Positions 7,753 to 15,079 of a DNA stretch of 64,000 nt are shown piece after piece; position 1 is the stretch's first letter, and each line of letters opens with the position of its first letter. Source of the DNA: Xanthobacter aminoxidans (GTDB taxonomy: Bacteria; Pseudomonadota; Alphaproteobacteria; Rhizobiales; Xanthobacteraceae). The notes beneath the pieces were generated by a model. That model was not told where the DNA came from. It saw only the letters and a list, made by a program, of their open reading frames with translations, and did not search any database. Where the stretch lies: positions 1-64,000 of the forward strand of contig NZ_JAMJXC010000017.1 of NCBI RefSeq assembly GCF_023571765.1, written 5' to 3'. The position numbers were made by a program, and so were the translations under genes.

Positions 7753-7828
7753 TGGCGCTCCCAAGGGGACTCGAACCCCTGTTTTCGCCGTGAGAGGGCG
7801 ACGTCCTAGACCGCTAGACGATGGGAGC
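7753..7828 (-). tRNA. tRNA-Glu (anticodon CTC)
   Basis: On the minus strand this reads as a full cloverleaf. The acceptor arms GCTCCCA and TGGGAGC pair. The anticodon stem TCGCC/GGCGA encloses the loop CTCTCAC (anticodon CTC). The T arm is AGGGG-TTCGAGT-CCCCT, with discriminator G and an encoded CCA. It closely resembles bacterial glutamate tRNAs. Its last 17 nt form the right att core of the island (7753-7769). Confidence 0.96.
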
Positions 7829-7872
7829 ATCTCGCGAGGAGGAGGGCTCTATAGCGGCGAATGCGGGGGACT

Positions 7873-8571
7873 TCAAGCCTCCTTCGGGCTCGGGCGGTGG
7901 CCGAAGATGGCGCTGCCGATGCGCACATGGGTGGCGCCCTGGCGGATGGCGGCGGAAAAGTCGGCGCTCATGCCCATGGAAAGGCCCGAAAGACCGTTGC
8001 GCGCCGCGATTTCGGCGAGCAGGGCGAAGTGCGGGTCGGGCACGTCCTCGGCCGGCGGAATGCACATGAGGCCGGCGATCTCCAGCCTGTGGATATCGCG
8101 GCATTGGGCAATGAAAGCGTCGGCCTCCTCGGGCAGCACGCCCGCCTTCTGCGGTTCGGCGCCGGTGTTGATCTGCACGAACAACCGCGGCCGGCGCTCC
8201 TGCCGGGCCATCTCTTCGGCGAGGGCGGCGGCGATCTTCGGCCGGTCGACGGTGTGGATCACGTCGAACAGGGCCACGGCCTCCCGCGCCTTGTTGGACT
8301 GGAGCGGGCCGATGAGGTGGAGCTCCACATCGCCGTAGCGCTCCCTGAGGCCGGGCCATTTGTCGCGCGCCTCCTGCACCCGGTTCTCGCCGAACACGCG
8401 CTGGCCGGCTTCAAGCACGGGCAGGATGTCCTCGTCCGGGAAGGTCTTGGAAACTGCAACCAGCGTCACCTGATCGGCCGAACGGCCGCATTCCGCACAG
8501 CTCTCGGCGATATCGCGGCGCACCGCTGCGAGCCGTGCCGTGCTTTCGGGCGCCGTTCCGCCGTCGTTCAT
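7873..8571 (-). CDS. yggS: YggS/PLPBP-family pyridoxal phosphate homeostasis protein
   Basis: This 232-residue single-domain fold-type III PLP protein keeps the family motifs. VAVSKTFP carries the PLP lysine near residue 43, FGENRVQEA follows, and HLIGPLQSNK, MGMSADFSAAIRQG and a C-terminal GATHVRIGSAIFG complete the set. The family buffers free pyridoxal phosphate and affects amino- and keto-acid balance, with no known catalytic turnover. The ATG at 8571 gives the standard length. It diverges from the diguanylate cyclase gene with under 50 bp between starts, so their promoters must overlap. Confidence 0.95.
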   Translation of the reverse strand: MNDGGTAPESTARLAAVRRDIAESCAECGRSADQVTLVAVSKTFPDEDILPVLEAGQRVFGENRVQEARDKWPGLRERYGDVELHLIGPLQSNKAREAVALFDVIHTVDRPKIAAALAEEMARQERRPRLFVQINTGAEPQKAGVLPEEADAFIAQCRDIHRLEIAGLMCIPPAEDVPDPHFALLAEIAARNGLSGLSMGMSADFSAAIRQGATHVRIGSAIFGHRPSPKEA

Positions 8572-8617
8572 GATCCTGCTCCCGCCGTTGCGCCGGGTCC
8601 TTGCCCGCGCCGAGGAC

Positions 8618-10336
8618 ATGAACCGATCTCCCTTTCCAATCAAGAAGCAGGTAGAAGAAGCGAGCAGCTCGGGTGAAGCTACCGAGCGGCAGGGGGGGCT
8701 GGCCGGTATGGTCGAGCGTAACGGGGGAGGCGGGGCGGCAGCTCCCGGGCGGCGCTCGAGCTTGCGCCTGCGCGTCCTGTTCCTGGTCTGCCTGGTGGCC
8801 GTGCCCCTGTCGGTGGAGCGGATGCTTGCGCTCGTGGCCGAGCGGCAGGAGCAGGTCTCCGCGCTCGAGGAGGATGTGCGGAATTTCGCCCGCAGCGCCA
8901 AGCTCGCCCAGATGGAAGGCATGTCTCGGGCGTTGACGGTGCTCGAAGTGCTGTCCCGCATGGCCGACCGGATGTTGGCGGACCCCGTCGCCTGCAGCCG
9001 GCAGTTGTCGCGCCTCGCCGACGAGGTGGCCGGCATCCAGGGCGCGTTCGTCGCGGATGCGGCGGGCCTCGTCCGCTGTGCCCATGCGCCGCTCGCTCTT
9101 GGCGTGAACATTTCCGAGCGGGACTACTTCCGCGATGCCCTCGCCGCCGACGGGGTTGTGATGACCGAGATGTTCGTCTCGCGGGTCAGCGGGCGAAATT
9201 CGGTGTTCCTGATGCGGGCGGAGCGCGGCCCGGGCAATGCGGTGCGGGCCGTGACCGGCGTCGTGCTCGACCTGCAATGGCTGTCGCGGATCGCGGCCGG
9301 CAGCGCGGTGGAACTGGGCGTGGTGGTGGATCTCATCGGGCGGAACGGTACGGTGCTGGTGCGTTACCCCACGATGCCGGACATCGTGGAACACAGCTTT
9401 CCCGATCATCCCCTCACGCGGGCCGTACGGGCGAAGGAGTCCGGCATCGTCAGGGTTCCGGGTTTCGACGGTACAGAGCGCATCTTCGCGTTCGAGGGCT
9501 TCGGCCACCTGCCCATCAGCATCGCCGTGGGCATCGAGACGTCGAAAGCGGTGGGACCCATCGACAGCAAGGTCCGCTCGACGGCGCTGGCCTATTTCAT
9601 CGCGCTCGCCTGCTTCCTGCTGCTCGCCTGGATTGCCGAGGAGCGAATCGTGATCGCGCCCATCGCCCGTCTCACCCGGGCCGTGGCGGCGGTGGGGCGC
9701 GGCGAGGCGGACCACGTGAACGACATGGGCGTCGCGGAATTCTCTCCCTTGGTCAACGCCTTCAACGAGATGGCGCGGCGCCTGTCCCAGCGCAACAACG
9801 AACTGAGGACCATGAACGGCCGCCTCGCCTCGCTGGCGCGGACCGACGGGCTCACCGGCCTCGCCAACCGGCGGACCTTCGATGTGCAATTCTCGCAGGA
9901 CTGGGTGCGGGCGCGCGGCGAGGGCATGCCGCTCACGCTGGTGATGCTGGATGTGGACCACTTCAAGGCCTTCAACGACACGCGCGGCCACCTCCAGGGT
10001 GACGAAGCCCTGAGGGCGGTGTCGCGGATGCTGTCGGCAGCGGCGGCCGGCACGTCGCACCTTGTGGCGCGCTACGGCGGCGAGGAATTCGTGGTGCTCA
10101 TGTCGGGCGCCGATATCGACGCCGGAGTCGCCTTCGCAGAGGATGTGCGGCGCCTCCTCACCGAAATCGCCATCGAGCATCCCGCCGCGCCGCGCCGTCG
10201 GGTGACGGCGAGCTTCGGCGTCGCGTCCGTTGTGCCGACGGCGGAGGGCAGCCCGGACGCCCTCATCGCCGCCGCGGATGCCGCGCTCTACGAAGCCAAG
10301 CGCGCCGGCCGCGACCGGGTGATCGCGCATAGCTGA
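8618..10336 (+). CDS. Membrane-bound diguanylate cyclase (Cache sensor, HAMP, GGDEF)
   Basis: The 572-residue protein makes cyclic di-GMP from two GTP. A transmembrane helix (about residues 52-70) precedes a periplasmic Cache-type sensor with the typical SERDYFRDALA motif. A second helix (ALAYFIALACFLLLAWIA) leads to HAMP and a C-terminal GGDEF domain with the active GGEEF at about 487-491 and LTGLANRR at its start. The RxxD inhibitory site expected a few residues before GGEEF is not evident, so product inhibition may be lost. There is no EAL domain. The ATG at 8618 follows GAGG at good spacing. The frame is open from 8540, but an earlier start would overlap the divergent yggS. Confidence 0.92.
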   Translation: MNRSPFPIKKQVEEASSSGEATERQGGLAGMVERNGGGGAAAPGRRSSLRLRVLFLVCLVAVPLSVERMLALVAERQEQVSALEEDVRNFARSAKLAQMEGMSRALTVLEVLSRMADRMLADPVACSRQLSRLADEVAGIQGAFVADAAGLVRCAHAPLALGVNISERDYFRDALAADGVVMTEMFVSRVSGRNSVFLMRAERGPGNAVRAVTGVVLDLQWLSRIAAGSAVELGVVVDLIGRNGTVLVRYPTMPDIVEHSFPDHPLTRAVRAKESGIVRVPGFDGTERIFAFEGFGHLPISIAVGIETSKAVGPIDSKVRSTALAYFIALACFLLLAWIAEERIVIAPIARLTRAVAAVGRGEADHVNDMGVAEFSPLVNAFNEMARRLSQRNNELRTMNGRLASLARTDGLTGLANRRTFDVQFSQDWVRARGEGMPLTLVMLDVDHFKAFNDTRGHLQGDEALRAVSRMLSAAAAGTSHLVARYGGEEFVVLMSGADIDAGVAFAEDVRRLLTEIAIEHPAAPRRRVTASFGVASVVPTAEGSPDALIAAADAALYEAKRAGRDRVIAHS

Positions 10337-10363
10337 TGCGTGGATGGCTGATGCGTGAAGCCC

Positions 10364-11221
10364 TCAGCCCGGCCGGCGGATGGTCCTGAGGTCGAGCCCC
10401 GCGGCCTTGATGCGCTCCAGCGCGCCGGCGAGGGACTCGCGCGCCACCGCCATGTGGAAGGCGTTGGCATGGAGGAGCGTCTCCGCGTCCTCGGCGATGC
10501 CCACATGCCCCGGCCAGAACAGCAGATCGCCCCGCTTGATGGGGGCATCGAGCGGGATAGCTGTACCGATGGCCTTCTCCTGCATGTCGCTGTCACGCGG
10601 CGCGCGGACGCCGGTGGCGGCAAGCGCGGTCTGCACCAGGCCCGAGCAGTCGATGCCGAGGCTGGAGCGGCCGCCCCACAGATAGGGCACGCCGAGGAAG
10701 CGGGCGGCGACGGCGACGAAATCACCCTCGCGCTCGTCCGCGGGCACCACGTGGACGGCCGGCAGGCAGCCGTCCGTCGTCAGGGCGAAGCCGCCGGAGG
10801 TGGAGCGGACCACGACGCGGCTGCCGAACACCAGCGCGTCGCGGGGCGGCAGCTTGATGTCCGGGCCCGGAAACAGGAAGGTCCGCAGCGCCGACACCTT
10901 GTGCGCGGGCGCGGTCCCGTCCGGGGCGAGGGCTTCGGCGGGCATGTAGCCCACGTAATTGTCCGCCTCCAGCTGCACCCAGGCCCAGCCTTCCGCATCC
11001 TCTTCGAACAGGCGCACCCGCTCGCCGAACAGCGCTTCGGTCTCGAGCGGGGCGTCGCTGGCGGGGCGGCGGCGCAGGGGGGCGACGGGCACGGCCACGC
11101 GCCGCATCTCGCCTTCCACGAAGCGGGGAACGTCCACCAGCCCCTTGAGGCTTGTGGCAGCGAGGTCGGCGCGGGCAGGGGTCAGCCGGGCGTCGAGGCC
11201 CGGCGGGAGTGAGAAGGCCAT
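10364..11221 (-). CDS. NlpC/P60-family cell-wall hydrolase with N-terminal SH3-like domains
   Basis: The 285-residue protein is a C40 endopeptidase that cleaves peptidoglycan stem peptides. Two SH3b-like segments (about residues 40-100 and 105-160) precede the catalytic domain with Cys192 in GIDCSGLVQ, His239 in WPGHVGIA and His251 in LLHANAF. No signal peptide is evident, so a recycling role or unconventional export is possible. It starts 3 nt after the stop of the leucyl aminopeptidase gene, so the pair is surely one operon. The linkage suggests joint turnover of peptides, perhaps cell-wall peptides. Confidence 0.9.
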   Translation of the reverse strand: MAFSLPPGLDARLTPARADLAATSLKGLVDVPRFVEGEMRRVAVPVAPLRRRPASDAPLETEALFGERVRLFEEDAEGWAWVQLEADNYVGYMPAEALAPDGTAPAHKVSALRTFLFPGPDIKLPPRDALVFGSRVVVRSTSGGFALTTDGCLPAVHVVPADEREGDFVAVAARFLGVPYLWGGRSSLGIDCSGLVQTALAATGVRAPRDSDMQEKAIGTAIPLDAPIKRGDLLFWPGHVGIAEDAETLLHANAFHMAVARESLAGALERIKAAGLDLRTIRRPG

Positions 11222-11224
11222 GGC

Positions 11225-12592
11225 TCAGCCGAACCGCTCGGCAATGAGGGCGTCCAGCGCCCGGATGGTCTGCGCCTCGCCGCCTTCGGGCCGGCCCGGC
11301 CGGCTGCTGGGGTTCCAGGCGAACAGGTCGAGGTGGAGATGGGAGCGCGCCTTCTCCACAAATTTGGCGAGGAACAGGGCTGCGGTGATGGCGCCGGCGA
11401 AGCCGCCGGAGGAGACATTGTTGATGTCGGCCACCTTCGAATCGAGCATGCCCGCGTAGGGCGCCCACAGGGGCAGGCGCCACAGCGGGTCGGCCTCCAC
11501 CATGGCGTGGCGGGAGAGGTCGGCGGCGAAGTCCTCGTCGTCGGTGAAGGCGGCGGGAAGCTGCGGACCGAGGGCGACGCGGGCGGCGCCGGTGAGGGTG
11601 GCGAAGTCGATCACGAGGTCGGGCGCTTCCTCGTCCGCGAGGGCGAGGGCATCGGCCAGCACCAGACGTCCCTCGGCGTCGGTGTTGCCGATCTCCACCG
11701 AAATGCCCTTGCGGCTGCGCAGCACGTCGCCGGGACGGAAGGCGGCGCCGGAGACGGAATTCTCCACCGCCGGGATCAGCACGCGCAAATTCACCTTCGC
11801 GCCGCGCGACAGCAGCATGTGGGTGAGGCCCAGCGCATTGGCGGCGCCGCCCATATCCTTCTTCATCAGCAGCATGGCCGAGGAGGGCTTGAGATCCAGG
11901 CCGCCGGTGTCGAAGCACACGCCCTTGCCCACCAGCGTCACCTTGGGATGGGTCGGGTCGCCGGCGCGGATCTCGATCAGGCGCGGGGCGCGGGCGGCGG
12001 CAAGGCCCACCGCGTGGATCAAGGGGAAATTCTGCGCCAGCAGCGCGTCACCGACGATGGAGCGGAAGCGCGCGCCATGGCGGGCGGCAAGGGTGCGGGC
12101 CGCATCCTCCAGCTCGGCCGGGCCGAGGTCGTTGGCCGGGGTGTTGACGAGATCGCGGGTGAGCGTCACCGCCTCCACCGTGCGGCGGAGCTGGGCGGCG
12201 TCCACACCCTCCGGCACCACGAGCTGCACCTTGGGGGCCTTGGCAGCGCGGTAGGTGGAGAAGCGGTAGCAGCCCAGCGCGAAGGCGAGGGCGGCGAGGC
12301 GGGGGCTCGGCACCTCGCCCTCCAGCCGCCAGGTGCCCTCGGGGAGCAGGCCGGGCAGGGCGCCGGTGGCGAAGGCATCGGCCTTGGGCGCGGGGGCGAT
12401 GCCGAACAGGGCACCGGCCAGTCCGCCGTCGGCGTTCGGGAGCAGCAGCAGCTTGCCGGCGGCGCCGGAGAAGCCGGCCGCCTCGGCAAAGCGGCGCGCG
12501 GCCTCGGGAATGGGAGCGGAGGCGAAGGTGTCCTTGGTGACGCACCAGACGGGCAGGCTGACGGCGGACGACGGGGCAAAGCAATCGATCAT
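11225..12592 (-). CDS. M17-family leucyl aminopeptidase-like metallopeptidase
   Basis: The 455-residue protein is an M17 aminopeptidase. Metal and substrate residues are present in GKGVCFDTGGLDLKPSS, KKDMGGAA and the family signature NTDAEGRLVLADAL. The C-terminus has VADINNVSSGGFAGAI and HLHLDLFAWNPS. The N-terminal domain is divergent from PepA, as in the alphaproteobacterial subgroup. The ATG at 12592 gives a family-typical start. It is the first gene of a tight two-gene operon with the NlpC/P60 hydrolase. Confidence 0.93.
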   Translation of the reverse strand: MIDCFAPSSAVSLPVWCVTKDTFASAPIPEAARRFAEAAGFSGAAGKLLLLPNADGGLAGALFGIAPAPKADAFATGALPGLLPEGTWRLEGEVPSPRLAALAFALGCYRFSTYRAAKAPKVQLVVPEGVDAAQLRRTVEAVTLTRDLVNTPANDLGPAELEDAARTLAARHGARFRSIVGDALLAQNFPLIHAVGLAAARAPRLIEIRAGDPTHPKVTLVGKGVCFDTGGLDLKPSSAMLLMKKDMGGAANALGLTHMLLSRGAKVNLRVLIPAVENSVSGAAFRPGDVLRSRKGISVEIGNTDAEGRLVLADALALADEEAPDLVIDFATLTGAARVALGPQLPAAFTDDEDFAADLSRHAMVEADPLWRLPLWAPYAGMLDSKVADINNVSSGGFAGAITAALFLAKFVEKARSHLHLDLFAWNPSSRPGRPEGGEAQTIRALDALIAERFG

Positions 12593-12728
12593 CAACGGAA
12601 CTCCTCGCGCCGCGCCGGGGGGACAGGCAATGGTTCCGCCATCCGGCACCGCGCAGACGGCGCATGGTGGTCCGCGCCGCGATCGCCTGCAAGATGCCCC
12701 GCCGCGCCGCCGTCCAAGGCGGAGCCGG

Positions 12729-13220
12729 TCAGGGATGCAGCAGGCTGGACAGGGGATGGATGAGGAGGCCGGCGCCCGCCAGCGCCACGCCATAGGGCAG
12801 GCTGGTCCGGTGCCGGTCGGGAAGTTCTGCGCCGGCCGGGCCCGCGAGGCGATGGCGCGCGGCGGCGGCGATGCCCAGCAGGGCGCCGATGGTTCCGGTG
12901 GCGAGCACGAACAGGGGCAGGTGCAGCGGATCCACCCACAGCACGATGGCGCCGGCCAGTTTGGCATCTCCCGCGCCGATGATGTCCTCCGCGAACAGGG
13001 AGAAGCCCAGCGCCGTGACGGCGCTGGCGGCAGCGAGGCGGAAGATGAGGTCCGGGACGGGTGTGAACTGGGTGACGGCGGCGAAGGCGGCGATCAGGCA
13101 GACGACCACGGCATTGGGGATGATCCGGCGGGCGAGGTCCGCGCCGATCGACGCGCACAGCAATGCCGGATAGAGGCCGAGCAGCAGAAGCTCGGCGATC
13201 CTGATGTGGCCCATCCCCAT
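12729..13220 (-). CDS. cpaA: Prepilin peptidase of the CpaA/TadV type
   Basis: This 163-residue polytopic membrane protein is an A24-type aspartyl peptidase, which trims Flp-type prepilins. The motif IIGAGDAKLAGA contains the GxGD active aspartate; the other is expected in the first cytoplasmic loop (IGADLARRIIP). It has about six hydrophobic segments and lacks the methylase domain, as in CpaA/TadV. It starts 8 nt after the Flp pilin gene, with ATG codons at 13220 and 13214 both possible. No other tad/cpa genes are in the window. Confidence 0.9.
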   Translation of the reverse strand: MGMGHIRIAELLLLGLYPALLCASIGADLARRIIPNAVVVCLIAAFAAVTQFTPVPDLIFRLAAASAVTALGFSLFAEDIIGAGDAKLAGAIVLWVDPLHLPLFVLATGTIGALLGIAAAARHRLAGPAGAELPDRHRTSLPYGVALAGAGLLIHPLSSLLHP

Positions 13221-13227
13221 CGTGCGG

Positions 13228-13392
13228 TCAGTTCCCGGCGGCGGCCGAGGAGGCCTGAAGCCGGGCGAAGGTGGAGGCGATCTGCACCAGCACCGTGACG
13301 ATGGCGATGGAGAGGCCGGCAGCGATGAGGCCGTATTCGAGGGCGGTGGAGCCGTCCTCTTCCTTGATGAAGCGCGAGAAAAGAAGCTTCAT
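13228..13392 (-). CDS. Flp-family type IVb pilin
   Basis: The gene encodes only 54 residues. A short basic leader (MKLLFSRFIKEEDGSTALEY) precedes the hydrophobic helix GLIAAGLSIAIVTVLVQIA. The Flp signature is a G/S-T-A-x-E-Y core with Glu at +5 of the processed pilin; here the sequence is DGSTALEYGLIAAG. The peptidase that would process it is the next gene, 7 nt downstream of its stop. Pilins of this class form the tight-adherence pilus. The ATG at 13392 is followed at once by the conserved leader. Confidence 0.93.
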   Translation of the reverse strand: MKLLFSRFIKEEDGSTALEYGLIAAGLSIAIVTVLVQIASTFARLQASSAAAGN

Positions 13393-13643
13393 GGCTCAAA
13401 TCCGGTCAATGGCGGCGCGTGACCGCCGCAACGGCGGGCCGCAACTTGGATGCCGCGACGGGGTTGCCGTGGCAGAGCCGACGCTAGGGCGGCTCCCTTG
13501 CGGGGAAGTAAAAAACCGCGGCCGAGAACGTCCACTGCGCGTGCCGGTTGCTTGAAAGGTTAACGGTTCCGCTTGCGCGTCTTTGACGCCGGGGGCGCGG
13601 ATCGCCCTTTGACGGCGGCGCCGGAGGCCGGCAAGCTCCCGCC

Positions 13644-14600
13644 ATGAGCTTCTCCCCGACCCCCGATCCCGTCCCCGGTGATGCCGCGAGTTGCGCGGCC
13701 GTCGAGACCGTGATTGTCCCCCGCGCCCACGACATCGGCGGCATGGAGGTGGCCCGCGTGCTGCCCTCCGTGCAGGGCCAGATGATCGGCCCCTTCATCT
13801 TCTTCGACCGGATGGGGCCAGTGCGATTCTCTGCGGCGCAGGCGCAGGATGTGCGCCCGCACCCGCACATCGGCCTCGCCACCGTGACCTATTTGTTCGA
13901 AGGCAGCATGATCCACCGCGACAGCCTCGGCTCCGAGCGGGTGATCGAGCCGGGCGCCGTGAACCTCATGACCGCCGGGCGCGGCATCGTTCATTCCGAG
14001 CGGCACGACGCCTCCGTGAAGGCGCGCGGGGGGCCGCTGTTCGGCATCCAGAGCTGGATCGCGCTGCCCAAGGCGCTGGAAGAGACCAGCCCGGACTTCC
14101 TCCACGCGGACAGCGAGGCGCTGCCGGTGGTGGCGGACGGCGGGGTCAAGGCGCGGGTGATTCTCGGCAGCGCCTTCGGGGCGACGTCGCCCGTCGCGCT
14201 CGCCTCGCCCGCGACCTATGTGGAAATCCAGCTGGCTGCGGGCGCCCATGTGCCTGTTGATCCCACCCACGAGGACCGCGCGCTGTTCACGCTGGAGGGT
14301 GAGGTGGAGGTGGACGGCACCACCTTTCCCGCCGGCCAGATGCTGGTGATCCGGCGCGGCGTTGCCACCTCCGTCCGGGCACGGACCCCGGCGCGACTGA
14401 TGCTGGTGGGCGGTGAGCCGCTGGAGGGGCCGCGCTACATCTGGTGGAATTTCGTGTCGTCGAGCCTCGATCGGCTGGACGCGGCCAAGGCCGCATGGCG
14501 GGAGGGGCGGTTCGACCTCATCCCCATGGACCACGACGAATTCATCCCTGCGCCGGACGATGGCGCCGGCCGCCCCCGCCCCCAGAGCCCACGGGGCTGA
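13644..14600 (+). CDS. Pirin-family cupin protein
   Basis: The 318-residue bicupin matches bacterial pirins, metal-binding proteins of mostly unknown role, some with quercetinase activity. The N-terminal cupin holds RPHPHIGLATVTYLFEG and GRGIVHSE, with the iron-ligand histidines and glutamate. The C-terminal pirin cupin (WWNFVSSS) closes the protein. A preceding GAGGCCGGCAAGC is a modest ribosome binding site. It stands alone, divergent from the Flp pilin gene and convergent with the stress-linked repeat-protein gene. Confidence 0.92.
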   Translation: MSFSPTPDPVPGDAASCAAVETVIVPRAHDIGGMEVARVLPSVQGQMIGPFIFFDRMGPVRFSAAQAQDVRPHPHIGLATVTYLFEGSMIHRDSLGSERVIEPGAVNLMTAGRGIVHSERHDASVKARGGPLFGIQSWIALPKALEETSPDFLHADSEALPVVADGGVKARVILGSAFGATSPVALASPATYVEIQLAAGAHVPVDPTHEDRALFTLEGEVEVDGTTFPAGQMLVIRRGVATSVRARTPARLMLVGGEPLEGPRYIWWNFVSSSLDRLDAAKAAWREGRFDLIPMDHDEFIPAPDDGAGRPRPQSPRG

Positions 14601-14633
14601 GGGGCCGGGGACGGCGCGCCCTTGCGCGCATGC

Positions 14634-15014
14634 TCAAGCCTTGCCAGGCTGGAGCTGCGCCGGGGTGTCGCTGGCGGGAAAGCTCTCCTTCAACGCTTCG
14701 TCCAGGCGGTCGGAGGCCTTCCTTTTCTCGTGCGCACCGTCTTCCGTATCCGCCGCCGGGTCGCCTTCGGGCTTCGACGCACGAGTGAGGGAGGGCGGGT
14801 CGCTGGCGGGGAAAGAATCCTCAAGTGCCTCGTCCAGTTCGTCGGAGACACGCTCCTTTTCGCGCGCGGCGGCGTCCCGCGGCTCGCCGTCCGCCTTCGG
14901 GGCGCGGGTGACGGACGGGGGATCGCTGGCGGGGAAGGACTCTTCCAGCGCCTCGTCCAGGCGCTGGTCGAGCGTGGCGGTGCGGGGGGACGCGGTGGAG
15001 GCAGCGGGGGTCAT
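14634..15014 (-). CDS. Small acidic protein with three copies of an LDEAL-x-x-SFPASDPPS motif
   Basis: The 126-residue hydrophilic protein carries three near-identical segments: LDEALEESFPASDPPS (19-34), LDEALEDSFPASDPPS (60-75) and LDEALKESFPASDTPA (104-119), joined by charged linkers rich in K, E, D and A. It looks disordered apart from short helices. Single-copy proteins with this motif are common in Hyphomicrobiales with unknown function. I prefer the ATG at 15014, which follows a strong AGAGGAGA. A GTG at 15083 overlapping the trehalose synthase stop would add 23 residues. It lies downstream in the trehalose operon, which starts at an EcfG-type promoter, so a stress role is likely but unproven. 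Confidence 0.8.
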   Translation of the reverse strand: MTPAASTASPRTATLDQRLDEALEESFPASDPPSVTRAPKADGEPRDAAAREKERVSDELDEALEDSFPASDPPSLTRASKPEGDPAADTEDGAHEKRKASDRLDEALKESFPASDTPAQLQPGKA

Positions 15015-15079
15015 GGCATCAATCTCCTCTGCACCATCAACGAACGGCAGAGCCGCCCGTTCCCCGTCGACATTCCGCC

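Larger units (their letters stand above)
968..7769. mobile_element. Integrative island of about 6.8 kb in tRNA-Glu(CTC)
   Basis: The island is bounded by a 17-bp direct repeat, TGGCGCTCCCAAGGGGA, at 968-984 and 7753-7769. The right copy is the 3' end of the tRNA-Glu gene. A tyrosine integrase gene lies immediately inside the right end, and a terminator that fits the tRNA lies just outside the left end. Cargo is an XRE/ImmA-type protein, an unrecognised protein, a serine recombinase, a ParB-like protein, RNase HI and a small protein, all on the minus strand. There are no conjugation, capsid or replication genes, so it may be a small satellite or a decayed element. Excision would leave the tRNA intact. 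Confidence 0.82.

Noticed and set aside
8571-10330. Minus-strand open frame through the diguanylate cyclase
   Set aside because: The sense gene has full Cache, HAMP and GGDEF motifs. The reverse frame is rich in H, R and G with no domain.
13505-13545. AACG-N16-GTTGC upstream of the Flp pilin as an EcfG promoter
   Set aside because: The -35 would be GCAAC instead of GGAAC, so I do not count it.
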